This document shows positions 1 through 7,411 of a stretch of DNA of 64,000 nt, in pieces. Under the pieces are notes generated by a model. That model was not told the origin of the DNA. It did no database searches and saw only the letters and a program-made list of their open reading frames with translations. The first letter of the stretch is position 1. The number at the start of each line of letters is the position of its first letter. The stretch comes from Myxococcus stipitatus (GTDB lineage Bacteria; Myxococcota; Myxococcia; Myxococcales; Myxococcaceae): the NCBI RefSeq assembly GCF_021412625.1, contig NZ_JAKCFI010000001.1:372001-436000 (forward strand). Direction: 5' to 3'. A program made the translations under genes and the position numbers.

Positions 1-170
1 AGGCCGTCGACGAGGCGCCATGAGGACGGGTTGCGGAGCCTTGCGGTCGTTGGCCCGCTTGCTGACGGGAGGCCGAGCGCCCGTGTCCCCTCGGAGGAGG
101 GGCTGGACGCAGGCCCCGCGCACCCGGCGATACGCAGCGGCGCGAGGGGTGTGGTAGCACGGGGCCGCCC

Positions 171-1049
171 ATGGCTCTTCCCCCTCGCCGAGGCCCCTCG
201 CTGGCTCACAAAGCCCGTCAGCGCACTCCAGGCCATCACTACAACGCGAGCTTCCTGTCCGCGATGGACCGGGAGGCCATCCTCTCGTGGCTCGGCGCCC
301 TCCATCCTTTGTGGGAGGAGCGCTACTCCAAGCACTTCCCGCCGCCCCCGGGGCAATCGCAGCGGCGGCTGCTGCGTCCGGTGTACTGGCTGGGCAACTG
401 GCAGTTCGCGTGCCTCGACTACTACCGGCCCCCCAAGGGCGTGTGGAACCGGTGCGTGAAGGCGGAGCCCTTCCCCGAGGTGCTCCAGCGACAGGTTTCG
501 AAGATCGAGGAGCTGGCGCGCCGCATGTTCCGAGGCCCGGACATGCCCAAGGGCTGGCACCTCAACACCTGCCTGGTGAACTTCTACGGCAGCCGCCTGG
601 AGGACGGGCGCTGGGTGGACACCGCGCGGGTGGGCGAGCACAAGGACTTCGAGCCCGGCCCCGTGGCCTCCCTGTCCTTCGGCGAGCGGGCCCTCATCCA
701 GTTCGTCACCTCCACGCGCCCCGGCGAGCGCGACGCCGTGGTGCTGGAGCAGTGGCTGGATGACGGCTCCCTGGAGCTGTTCGGCGGAGCGCGATGGAAG
801 GACGAGACCTTCCACCGCGTGCAACGCGTGGACACGCGCGCGGGACATGACCTGGCGCCGAAGCTGCCGGACTTCCGGACCCGTCGCATCAACCTCACCT
901 TCCGCTACGTGCCGGACGTCCACGTGACACCCTACGCGGCCCTGTCACCCGAGGCGCGCGAGGACGTGCGGCCGTACATGGAGCAGCTGGCGAAGGGCAG
1001 CGCCTTCTTCCGCGCCGAACTGGACCGGGCGCCGACCCCCGAGCCCTGA
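171..1049 (+). CDS. AlkB-like 2-oxoglutarate/Fe(II) dioxygenase
   Basis: The 292-residue product has the AlkB-family iron site: an H-x-D pair in GEHKDFEPG at about residues 157-159, a distal histidine in FHRVQRV near residue 215, and the oxoglutarate-binding arginine in RRINLTFR near residue 239. A conserved LNTCLVNFYG segment precedes the HxD, as in AlkB proteins that recognise nucleic acid. AlkB enzymes demethylate alkylated bases in DNA or RNA by oxidation. The start is uncertain: the ATG at 171 has only a weak purine stretch upstream, and the family core begins around residue 27, so the ATG at 264 is possible. It faces the helicase gene, so no operon partner is seen. Repair of alkylated nucleic acid is inferred from the family; the exact substrate cannot be read from the sequence. 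Confidence 0.82.
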   Translation: MALPPRRGPSLAHKARQRTPGHHYNASFLSAMDREAILSWLGALHPLWEERYSKHFPPPPGQSQRRLLRPVYWLGNWQFACLDYYRPPKGVWNRCVKAEPFPEVLQRQVSKIEELARRMFRGPDMPKGWHLNTCLVNFYGSRLEDGRWVDTARVGEHKDFEPGPVASLSFGERALIQFVTSTRPGERDAVVLEQWLDDGSLELFGGARWKDETFHRVQRVDTRAGHDLAPKLPDFRTRRINLTFRYVPDVHVTPYAALSPEAREDVRPYMEQLAKGSAFFRAELDRAPTPEP

Positions 1050-1062
1050 ACGGCGGCGTCCT

Positions 1063-1087
1063 CTCCGGGACGCACCTCGTGCCGGAG
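1063..1087. terminator. Hairpin between convergent genes
   Basis: CTCCGG and CCGGAG flank an inner CAC/GTG pair, giving a compact stem in the gap between the two convergent genes. No T-run follows on either strand, so an intrinsic terminator is only a possibility. Confidence 0.3.
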
Positions 1088-1142
1088 TCACTCCGTCGCG
1101 AGCGACGCATCCCACGCGGGGCCACCCCCGACGCCGCGGCGA

Positions 1143-2396
1143 CTACTTGCCACCGCGCTTGCCATGCGTCCGCGCATGTCGCCCCGGCGTCGAAGCGGGC
1201 CTGGGGGACTGGGCATCCTTCTGGGGGGGACCCGGGTCCTTCTGCGCGGCGACGAAGCGCGTCCAGGCCTCCTGGAAGACCGGGTCCTCGCGAGGCACCG
1301 CGACGCGCGGAATCTGCGCGCGCATGATGCGTTCGATGGTGGCCACCACGTCCTTGTCGCGCTGGGTGGCGAAGGTGGAGGCCACGCCGCTGGCCTGGGC
1401 GCGGGCCGTGCGACCGATGCGGTGGACGTAGTCCTCGGGGGCGTGGGGCAGGTCGTAGTTGATGACGTGTCCCACGTCCTCCACGTCGAGCCCGCGCGCG
1501 GCGATGTCGGTGGCGACGAGGCAGCGGTAGGTCCCCTCGCGGAACCCCTCCATGGCCTGGCGCCGCTGGTTCTGCGTCCGGTCCGCGTGCAGCACGGCGC
1601 TCTTGTAACCCGCGCGCTGGAGGGCGCGATGCACCTTGTCGGCGCGCTCCTTCGTCCGCGTGAAGACGAGCGCGGTGGCCTCGTCGCGCGCGAGCAGGGT
1701 GAGCAGCAGGGCCGACTTCTCCTGGGCGTCGAGGATGTAGAGGCGTTGCTCCGCGCGCTCGGCGGGGGTGCCGCTGCGGGTGACCTCCACGCGCACCGGA
1801 CGGTGGAGCCGCTCGCGGGCGAAGCGCCCCACGTCCGCGCCCATCGTGGCGGAGAACAGCAGCGTCTGCCGACGGCGAGGCAACGCGGAGAGGATCCGCT
1901 CCAACTGGGGCTGGAAGCCCATGTCCAGCATCCGGTCCGCCTCGTCGAGCACGAGGACCTCCAACCGGGGGAAGGCCGCGCCGCCGGACTCCAACAGGTC
2001 CACCAGCCGTCCAGGGGTGGCCAGCACGAACGTGGGGTGGGCCTTCAGGGCCTCGACCTGGGCGGCCATGTCCTCGCCGCCGATGACCACGGCCTGGCCG
2101 AGCCCATGGGGCTCCGAGAACAACCGCACCGGCTCGGAGATCTGCTGCACCAGCTCCCGCGTGGGCGCGAGCACCAGGCCCAGGGTCCCCTTGCGCCCCG
2201 TGAAGCGCTCCACCATGGGCAGCACGTAGGCCGCCGTCTTGCCCGTGCCGGTGGCCGCGCAGCCGATGAGGTCCTTGCCTTCAAGGGCCGGGGGAATCGC
2301 CTGCCGCTGGATGGGCGTGGGCTGGCTGAAGCGTACGCGACGCAGGACGCCGAGGGTGGCCGGCGACAATCCGAGCCGTTCGAAGGAATCACTCAC
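1143..2396 (-). CDS. DEAD-box ATP-dependent RNA helicase (RhlE type)
   Basis: The 417-residue protein contains the full DEAD-box set in order: Q motif around residues 24-35, Walker A ATGTGKT at 48-54, PTRELVQQ at 78-85, ATPGR near 126-130, DEAD at 151-154, SAT at 182-184, then ARGLD and HRIGRTAR in the second RecA domain. A basic, low-complexity tail occupies about the last 33 residues, typical of RhlE-like helicases where it promotes RNA binding. These enzymes unwind short RNA duplexes in cold adaptation, ribosome assembly and RNA decay. The gene stands alone: the next gene upstream, across a short gap, starts the separate VWA operon's terminal member. The exact subfamily (RhlE, CsdA or SrmB) is inferred only from the compact core with a short basic tail. 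Confidence 0.93.
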   Translation of the reverse strand: MSDSFERLGLSPATLGVLRRVRFSQPTPIQRQAIPPALEGKDLIGCAATGTGKTAAYVLPMVERFTGRKGTLGLVLAPTRELVQQISEPVRLFSEPHGLGQAVVIGGEDMAAQVEALKAHPTFVLATPGRLVDLLESGGAAFPRLEVLVLDEADRMLDMGFQPQLERILSALPRRRQTLLFSATMGADVGRFARERLHRPVRVEVTRSGTPAERAEQRLYILDAQEKSALLLTLLARDEATALVFTRTKERADKVHRALQRAGYKSAVLHADRTQNQRRQAMEGFREGTYRCLVATDIAARGLDVEDVGHVINYDLPHAPEDYVHRIGRTARAQASGVASTFATQRDKDVVATIERIMRAQIPRVAVPREDPVFQEAWTRFVAAQKDPGPPQKDAQSPRPASTPGRHARTHGKRGGK

Positions 2397-2455
2397 CGCC
2401 CCCGGCTATCACGTCGCGAGGCTCCAAGGGAAAGAGCCTCGCGTGCGGGCGGGCC

Positions 2456-3364
2456 TCAAGCCCCTCGCGCCAGCTTCTCCGCCCACGGGGTGATGGCGCG
2501 GATGATGCCTTTCACACGCTCGTCCGCCATGCCCGAATCCCGCAGGCGACGGGCCACGGCGTCGGGGTGGGGGACGGCGCGCTCGGTGAGGGCGACCAGG
2601 GCGGAGGCGACGTCACAGGTGTCCTCGGGGCTGTCCATGCGGATGACCCGCTCGTCCTCCATGACGAGGGTCCAGAAGTCCTCACAGCGGGCGCGACGGC
2701 GCGGGTCCGGGATGAGGAAGAAGGGCTGGAAGGTCCGACTCAGGTCCTGGATGGCGTCGAACAGGCCGATGTCGGCGTCGAGGTCGTCGCCGATGAGGTT
2801 CGCCACGTGCGTCCGCGAGACGTCCGCGTCGGCGGGCTCGTCACCCGTCATGAAGAAGTAGCCCTTCTTCCTCCGCTTCTCGAAGCAGTCCATCACGGTG
2901 TGCCGGGCCGCGAAGTAGATGGCCAGCTCGTAGGACTCGAGGTTGTTTCCGCCGCCTCCACCCTCCAGGAACATCCAGGTGAGCCACTGGTCGAGCTGTT
3001 GCTCGGAGGACTCGAACTGTCCCACCTGGAGCGGGGCGTCGTCGCTGCGCGCGTCGCCCACCGCCATGAAGAGCACCTGCGGGTCGGCGATGCCCGCCTC
3101 CAGCAGGTTCTTCATGAAGGAGGGGAACGTCTTGCGCGCGAGGTTCTCGGGGATGTTCCCCATGGAGCCCGTCACGTCGAGCGCCATGACGACCGAGAGC
3201 GACTGGGGATGGGCATCACTGTCCCGGCTCTCGCGGAACTTCACGCGATACGGATTCATGCGGGGATGGAGGGCCGCTTGCTGGAAGACTTCCTGGGAAG
3301 GAAGTTCGCTGCGGGCCTTCGTCATCGCCTCGTGTGCTGCGTAGCTATAGCTGCCGTACCCCAT
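2456..3364 (-). CDS. VWA-domain protein, paralogue A of the pseudokinase operon
   Basis: A 302-residue soluble protein with a von Willebrand A fold. The metal-ion-dependent adhesion site begins DVTGSMG at residues 63-69, preceded by a hydrophobic strand (SLSVVMAL). Conserved VGDARSD and MTGDE segments follow. No signal peptide or membrane segment is visible. It is a close paralogue of the product of 4822-5814: both open with MG-aromatic-GSYSY-x-AHE and share QVLFMAVGD and PFFLIPD. It lies 78 nt after the PurA-like gene and has a good Shine-Dalgarno stretch (GAGGGGG) before its ATG. VWA proteins of the TerY class act as metal-dependent scaffolds beside kinases; this role here is inferred from its neighbours. 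Confidence 0.85.
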   Translation of the reverse strand: MGYGSYSYAAHEAMTKARSELPSQEVFQQAALHPRMNPYRVKFRESRDSDAHPQSLSVVMALDVTGSMGNIPENLARKTFPSFMKNLLEAGIADPQVLFMAVGDARSDDAPLQVGQFESSEQQLDQWLTWMFLEGGGGGNNLESYELAIYFAARHTVMDCFEKRRKKGYFFMTGDEPADADVSRTHVANLIGDDLDADIGLFDAIQDLSRTFQPFFLIPDPRRRARCEDFWTLVMEDERVIRMDSPEDTCDVASALVALTERAVPHPDAVARRLRDSGMADERVKGIIRAITPWAEKLARGA

Positions 3365-3442
3365 GGTGGTGCGACCCCCTCGTGACGTGCCGCGAGGACT
3401 GCGCTCGCGGACGGGAAGGCTAGTCCGTGGGAGCGCCGGACG

Positions 3443-4825
3443 TCAGCCCCGGCCCCGCTTGTCTCGCGCCGAGGGCCCATGGGACGTCACCGCCACGCGG
3501 ACCCGGAGCGCCGCCTCCACCCAGGCGACGAAGGTGTCCGTCCGGTCGACCGGGGTCTCGCCCAGCGGCAGCTCCTGGCGCGAAGGCGCGCAGCGGGAGA
3601 GGAGGGCGGTGAGCCGCTGCTGCCAGTCCAGGTCCCCAGGGGGACCGACCTTCAGCCCCGTGACGTGCTCGGAGTCCTGGGCCCTGTGCACGAGCGCCTC
3701 GTCCTCCTTCGCCGCCAGGGTCGTGAGATAGGCGCCGCTCACGGGCCAGCGCGACGTCAGCCGGTCCAGGTGGGTCAACGCGAGTGCGTCCACGCCGTCA
3801 CAGACCTCGAGCGCGTAGCGGGCGAGCACCGCGTCGAAGTGGCCCACCCGGAAGGAGCCCTGCCAGCCTCCGGCGTCGTTGTGGGGTTCGGGCACGTGGG
3901 GCGCCAGCGCGGAGTCCTCGGTGGGGAGCGGTCCCTCGCCGTGGCGCGTGGCGTAGGTGCGCAGCACGCCGAGCCGTCGGACCTCTCCGTCGAAGCCGTG
4001 CTCGCGCAGCAACGCCAGCGCGGGCGCGAAGGTGCAGGTGCTCCAGGTCGTGTGAGGGTGGAAGCCTCGCCACTCGTCCAGCAGCACGCCTTGCGCGCCC
4101 TCGAAGACCGTGGGTCCGGCGCGGAGTTGTTGGCCGAGCCACGCGTCATCCACCACGAGCCGGCCGGCTTCGAGCGCCCGCACGGCCTCCACCCAGCGGG
4201 TGACCACCGTGGGGTCGTCGAGGAGCCACAGCTCCGGTTCCGCGAGGCGCTGTCCCTGGAGGGCGGGGCGCAAGGCCGCGACGTCCGCGCGCAGGCGCTC
4301 CTGGGCGGCCCGGGCCTTGCGTATCAGCACCGCCGTCCGCGCGAGGTCCCCCGCGACGACCGTGTCCACGGGGGCCGCGAGCGCGTCCCGCACCGTCTCG
4401 CCCACGCCGACGCCGCAGGTGCCGTGGCGGCCTGTGCCCCGGGCCAGCTCGCGCAGCCGGCCCACGGCCTGGTGGAAGGGCGTGATGACGCGCGCGTGCT
4501 CGCTGACCGTCAGGCGCTCGAAGGCATCGGGCACGCCCCGGGCCGCGAGGTGGTCCGCCTCCACGCGCAGGGCCAGGGGATGGAGGACGGTGGTGCGGGC
4601 CAGGTGGGTCCGCACGCCCGCGACGAAGCCGCCGGCGCCGAACTGGGAGAAGGTGTGGTGTCGCCCGTCGTCGGTGACCACGTTGTGGCCCGCCTGGGCT
4701 CCGCCGTTGAAGCGCACCACGAGCCCCGCGCCGTGTCGCCGCACCAGCCAGTCGGTGAGCGTGCCCTTGCCCGCGTCGCCGAAGCCCAGGTCGACGACGA
4801 CGTGGGCGGTCCTCGGAGGGCTCAT
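3443..4825 (-). CDS. Divergent adenylosuccinate synthetase-like (PurA family) enzyme
   Basis: The 460-residue product follows the PurA fold from end to end: GFGDAGKGT at residues 14-22 in place of the usual WGDEGKGK, FNGGAQAGHN carrying the second catalytic histidine (about 47), FEGAQGVLLD, and a region matching the TRVGAGPFPTE block as YATRHGEGPLPTE. PurA joins IMP and aspartate using GTP. The arginine-rich loop that binds aspartate in ordinary PurA (TGRRRRTGWLD) is replaced here by a sequence around GGWQGSFRVGHFD, so the amino-acid or nucleotide substrate may differ. The catalytic aspartate (D17) and histidine remain, unlike PurZ, which as I recall loses the aspartate. The start ATG overlaps the stop of the VWA gene (ATGA), showing translational coupling. 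It is unlikely to be the housekeeping PurA. Confidence 0.8.
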   Translation of the reverse strand: MSPPRTAHVVVDLGFGDAGKGTLTDWLVRRHGAGLVVRFNGGAQAGHNVVTDDGRHHTFSQFGAGGFVAGVRTHLARTTVLHPLALRVEADHLAARGVPDAFERLTVSEHARVITPFHQAVGRLRELARGTGRHGTCGVGVGETVRDALAAPVDTVVAGDLARTAVLIRKARAAQERLRADVAALRPALQGQRLAEPELWLLDDPTVVTRWVEAVRALEAGRLVVDDAWLGQQLRAGPTVFEGAQGVLLDEWRGFHPHTTWSTCTFAPALALLREHGFDGEVRRLGVLRTYATRHGEGPLPTEDSALAPHVPEPHNDAGGWQGSFRVGHFDAVLARYALEVCDGVDALALTHLDRLTSRWPVSGAYLTTLAAKEDEALVHRAQDSEHVTGLKVGPPGDLDWQQRLTALLSRCAPSRQELPLGETPVDRTDTFVAWVEAALRVRVAVTSHGPSARDKRGRG

Positions 4826-5814
4826 CGCTCGGGGGGCGCGACGAGGCGCTGGAGGCCGGACGGCGCGTCGTGTTCGGGGAGGGGCTCGTCCTCGAGGCGG
4901 GGCTGGGGCGTGCCGTCACGTCCGAGCGTCGCCGCGAAGGGGGTGAGCGCGCGGACGACCGCGCCCAGCCGCTCGCGTGTCAGCCCTCCTCGCTGGAGGT
5001 GACGGGCGAGCGCGTCCAGGTCCGGGAGGGCGCCCTCGCAGAGCGCGACGAGCCCCGCCGCGACATCGACGGTGTCCGTGGCGTCCTCCAGGCAGATGAC
5101 GCGGTCTCCGAGCAGCTCCCGCCAGTCCCGCTCGCACTGCCGGCGTCGCGCGAGGTCGGGGATGAGGAAGAACGGCTCGTAGGCGCGTTGCAGCGCGTCC
5201 ACCACGTGGCGCACGGGCACGTCCTGCTCCAGCGTGTCGCCGATGAGGTCCGCGACCTGCTTCCGGGAGACGTAGCCATGGGGCCGCTCGTCGCCCGTCA
5301 TGAAGAAGTAGCCCCGGTGTTCGCGCTTGCGCCAGCAGTCCAGGTCCGTGTGGGCCGCGGCGAAGTACATGGCCAGCTCATAGGACTCCGCCCCCGCGGC
5401 GCCGCCTCCCCCTTCCAGGAACAGCCAGGTCAGCCACTGGTCCATCTGCCGCTCGGAGGACTCGAACTGGCCTACCTGGAGCGGCGCGCGGTCGCTGTGC
5501 GCGTCACCGACGGCCATGAAGAGGACCTGCGGATCCGCCACGCCCGCCTCCAGCAACGCCTTCATGAAGGCGGGCAGCCGCTGACGCGCGAGCAGCTCCG
5601 GGATGTGTCCCATGGAGCCTGTGACGTCGAGCGCGAAGACGATGCCGAGCGAGGCCGGGTGCCCCGCGCTGTCACGGCTCTCCCGCCACCGCACGCCGTG
5701 GGGCTCCATCAACGGGTGGCAGCGGTCCTGGCGGAACAGCTGCTGACGTGGCAGGGCCGCGCGCCCGCGCGTGAGCGATTCGTGCGCGTCGTAGCTGTAG
5801 CTCCCGAAACCCAT
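4822..5814 (-). CDS. VWA-domain protein, paralogue B of the pseudokinase operon
   Basis: A 330-residue paralogue of the 2456-3364 product with the same DVTGSMG metal site at residues 63-69, the same VGDAHSD and FFMTGDE segments, and an extra acidic, proline-rich tail of about 35 residues. No export signal is visible. AGGAGC lies a few bases before its ATG. It follows the pseudokinase gene after 36 nt and its stop codon overlaps the start of the PurA-like gene, so all are one transcription unit. The duplication suggests two distinct partners or a heteromeric VWA scaffold; this is inference. Confidence 0.85.
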   Translation of the reverse strand: MGFGSYSYDAHESLTRGRAALPRQQLFRQDRCHPLMEPHGVRWRESRDSAGHPASLGIVFALDVTGSMGHIPELLARQRLPAFMKALLEAGVADPQVLFMAVGDAHSDRAPLQVGQFESSERQMDQWLTWLFLEGGGGAAGAESYELAMYFAAAHTDLDCWRKREHRGYFFMTGDERPHGYVSRKQVADLIGDTLEQDVPVRHVVDALQRAYEPFFLIPDLARRRQCERDWRELLGDRVICLEDATDTVDVAAGLVALCEGALPDLDALARHLQRGGLTRERLGAVVRALTPFAATLGRDGTPQPRLEDEPLPEHDAPSGLQRLVAPPER

Positions 5815-5850
5815 GGTGTGATGCTCCTTCCTCGCGCGGACGGGCCGCGC

Positions 5851-6879
5851 TCAACGCCACCCGGGCAGGGTGAAGGGGGTGAAGCGCGGCGGCCCGAAGG
5901 CCTCGTGCGCGGCGGCGGAGACGTGCTCCTTCATCTCCCACGCATCGACGACCGGTGCCTCCGCCCCCGTGTCCGACGCGCACTGTGCTCGCAGCAGGTC
6001 GGCGAGGGGGCGGGGGACGTGCGAGGGTGTCACGCCGGTGACCGGGTCTCCTCCCATCACCCAGACGATGCTGCGCGCGCACATCGCGATGTCGATGGCG
6101 GGGGAGGCGGGTGCCTCGAGCCTCCGACGCGGGGGATAGAAGTCCCGGTGCGCGGCGCTGAGGAGGTTCAGGGGCGTGTCGCGACCGAGCGCCACCGCGC
6201 TGGTCCAGCCCACCAGCATCAACCCGTGGTCCCGTGGGTGGACGAGCAGGTGGGGCGGCAGCACGGCGCCATGGACATGACCCGCGCGGTGCACGAAGCC
6301 CAGCAGCTCCAGGGCCCGCTTCCACATCCACACCGCCGCGCGCGGGTCGATGCCGCTCGGATACACGTCGCGAAGCTCGGTGAACGTGTGCTGGAAGCCG
6401 CTCGCCCAGCGGTACACCGTGGCGCGGCGCGGAGTGCCGAAGGCTTCCTTCGCCACGCCCTGGGCCACGGGCTGTGGCAGCAGCCGGGTGAAGTGCTCCG
6501 CGCCCTGGGCCTGGCTGGCCTGGAGCGCCTCGAGGAGGGCGTACTCGGCGCCCAACAGGTCCGCGTCCTCCAGGGCGCGCGCCACCTTGAGGACGACCAG
6601 CTCCGTGAGGCGGGCGTCGCGCCGAGCGAGGAAGACGTCGCTGCTGTCGCCGCGCCCCAGCCGGCCGAGCAGCACGTAGCGGGTGTCCGCCACCGTGACC
6701 CGGGGCCTGTCCGGCGCGAAGGGCGGGTCGTCCGCGGGGCGCGTGGGGCGGGGCCACACCGTGACGCCCTTCGCGGAGACCATCGCGCCGCAATATTCAC
6801 AGGTGAGGATGCTGGAGATGGAGGAGGGAGGAGGCAGGTTCGCGCCGCAGCCAGGACATTTCAGGAGCCTTGTTTCCAT
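5851..6879 (-). CDS. Zinc-ribbon protein kinase-like protein, probable pseudokinase
   Basis: The start is set at 6879, where GAGGGGTGGG directly precedes ATG; this gives 342 residues. Residues 8-30 form a zinc ribbon (CPGC and CEYC pairs). From about residue 67 a protein-kinase-like domain begins, with glycine loop GRLGRGDSSDVF and the ATP-site lysine in VVLKV near residue 98. Where a kinase has HRDLKPxN the protein reads HGAVLPPHLL (about 203-212), and where DFG is expected it reads LVGWTSA. Both catalytic aspartates are therefore missing, which indicates a pseudokinase. It is the first gene of the four-gene minus-strand operon. As I recall, zinc-ribbon kinases accompany TerY-like VWA proteins in other bacteria; here no PP2C phosphatase is present. 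Confidence 0.78.
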   Translation of the reverse strand: METRLLKCPGCGANLPPPSSISSILTCEYCGAMVSAKGVTVWPRPTRPADDPPFAPDRPRVTVADTRYVLLGRLGRGDSSDVFLARRDARLTELVVLKVARALEDADLLGAEYALLEALQASQAQGAEHFTRLLPQPVAQGVAKEAFGTPRRATVYRWASGFQHTFTELRDVYPSGIDPRAAVWMWKRALELLGFVHRAGHVHGAVLPPHLLVHPRDHGLMLVGWTSAVALGRDTPLNLLSAAHRDFYPPRRRLEAPASPAIDIAMCARSIVWVMGGDPVTGVTPSHVPRPLADLLRAQCASDTGAEAPVVDAWEMKEHVSAAAHEAFGPPRFTPFTLPGWR

Positions 6880-6937
6880 CCCACCCCTCATGATGTGCGG
6901 GCGCAGCATAACGCAGCCTCCGCCCGCGCCCCCAGCC

Positions 6938-7411
6938 ATGACTTCCGTCGCCACACCGCTCCCCGTCGTGCTCGACACCAACATCGTCCTGGACCTCTAC
7001 GTCTTCGAGGACTCCACGGCGCGTCCCCTCGCGGAGGCGCTGGAGCGCGGGACGCTCGTGGCCTGGGTGGATGACGCGACGCTGGCGGAGCTGGGCTTCG
7101 TGCTGGCGTCGCGCAACTTCCAGCCTGGACTCGGGACGGACGCGAGGCAGGCGGCGCTGGCCGCGTATCGCCAGCGCGCGCGGCTCCTTGCGGAGGGCGC
7201 GGGCGGGACGGTGCCTGAGCTGCCCCGGTGTCGCGACCGGGACGACCAGAAGTTCCTGCACCTGGCCGCCCGCGCGGGGGCCGCGTGGTTGGTGAGCAAG
7301 GACAAGCGCGTGTTGTCCCTCGCCGACCGCCACGGGCTCCCCTTCACCATCCTCACGCCCCGGCAGGCGGTGGCGCGGCTGGCGGCTCAGGCGCTGGTGA
7401 CGGGCACGTAG
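6938..7411 (+). CDS. PIN-domain ribonuclease-like protein, no antitoxin seen
   Basis: The ATG at 6938 gives 157 residues matching the PIN fold. The acidic metal-binding positions are visible: D13 in VLDTNIVLD, E51 in LAELGF, D100-D103 in CRDRDDQKFL and D122 in SKDKR. PIN proteins are Mg-dependent single-stranded RNA nucleases, often toxins of toxin-antitoxin pairs. This one resembles the solitary PIN family annotated as a putative toxin component. No small antitoxin gene adjoins it: upstream lies the divergent pseudokinase gene and downstream is a convergent gene overlapping by 25 nt. No strong Shine-Dalgarno sequence precedes the ATG, so an upstream in-frame start or weak translation is possible. 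Confidence 0.8.
   Translation: MTSVATPLPVVLDTNIVLDLYVFEDSTARPLAEALERGTLVAWVDDATLAELGFVLASRNFQPGLGTDARQAALAAYRQRARLLAEGAGGTVPELPRCRDRDDQKFLHLAARAGAAWLVSKDKRVLSLADRHGLPFTILTPRQAVARLAAQALVTGT

Noticed and set aside
1164..2861. Long open frame antisense to the helicase and VWA genes
   Set aside because: It is a GC-rich shadow with low-complexity R/A/G/H content; the opposite strand carries full helicase motifs.
6938..7411. PIN protein as part of a toxin-antitoxin pair
   Set aside because: No small antitoxin gene adjoins it on either side.
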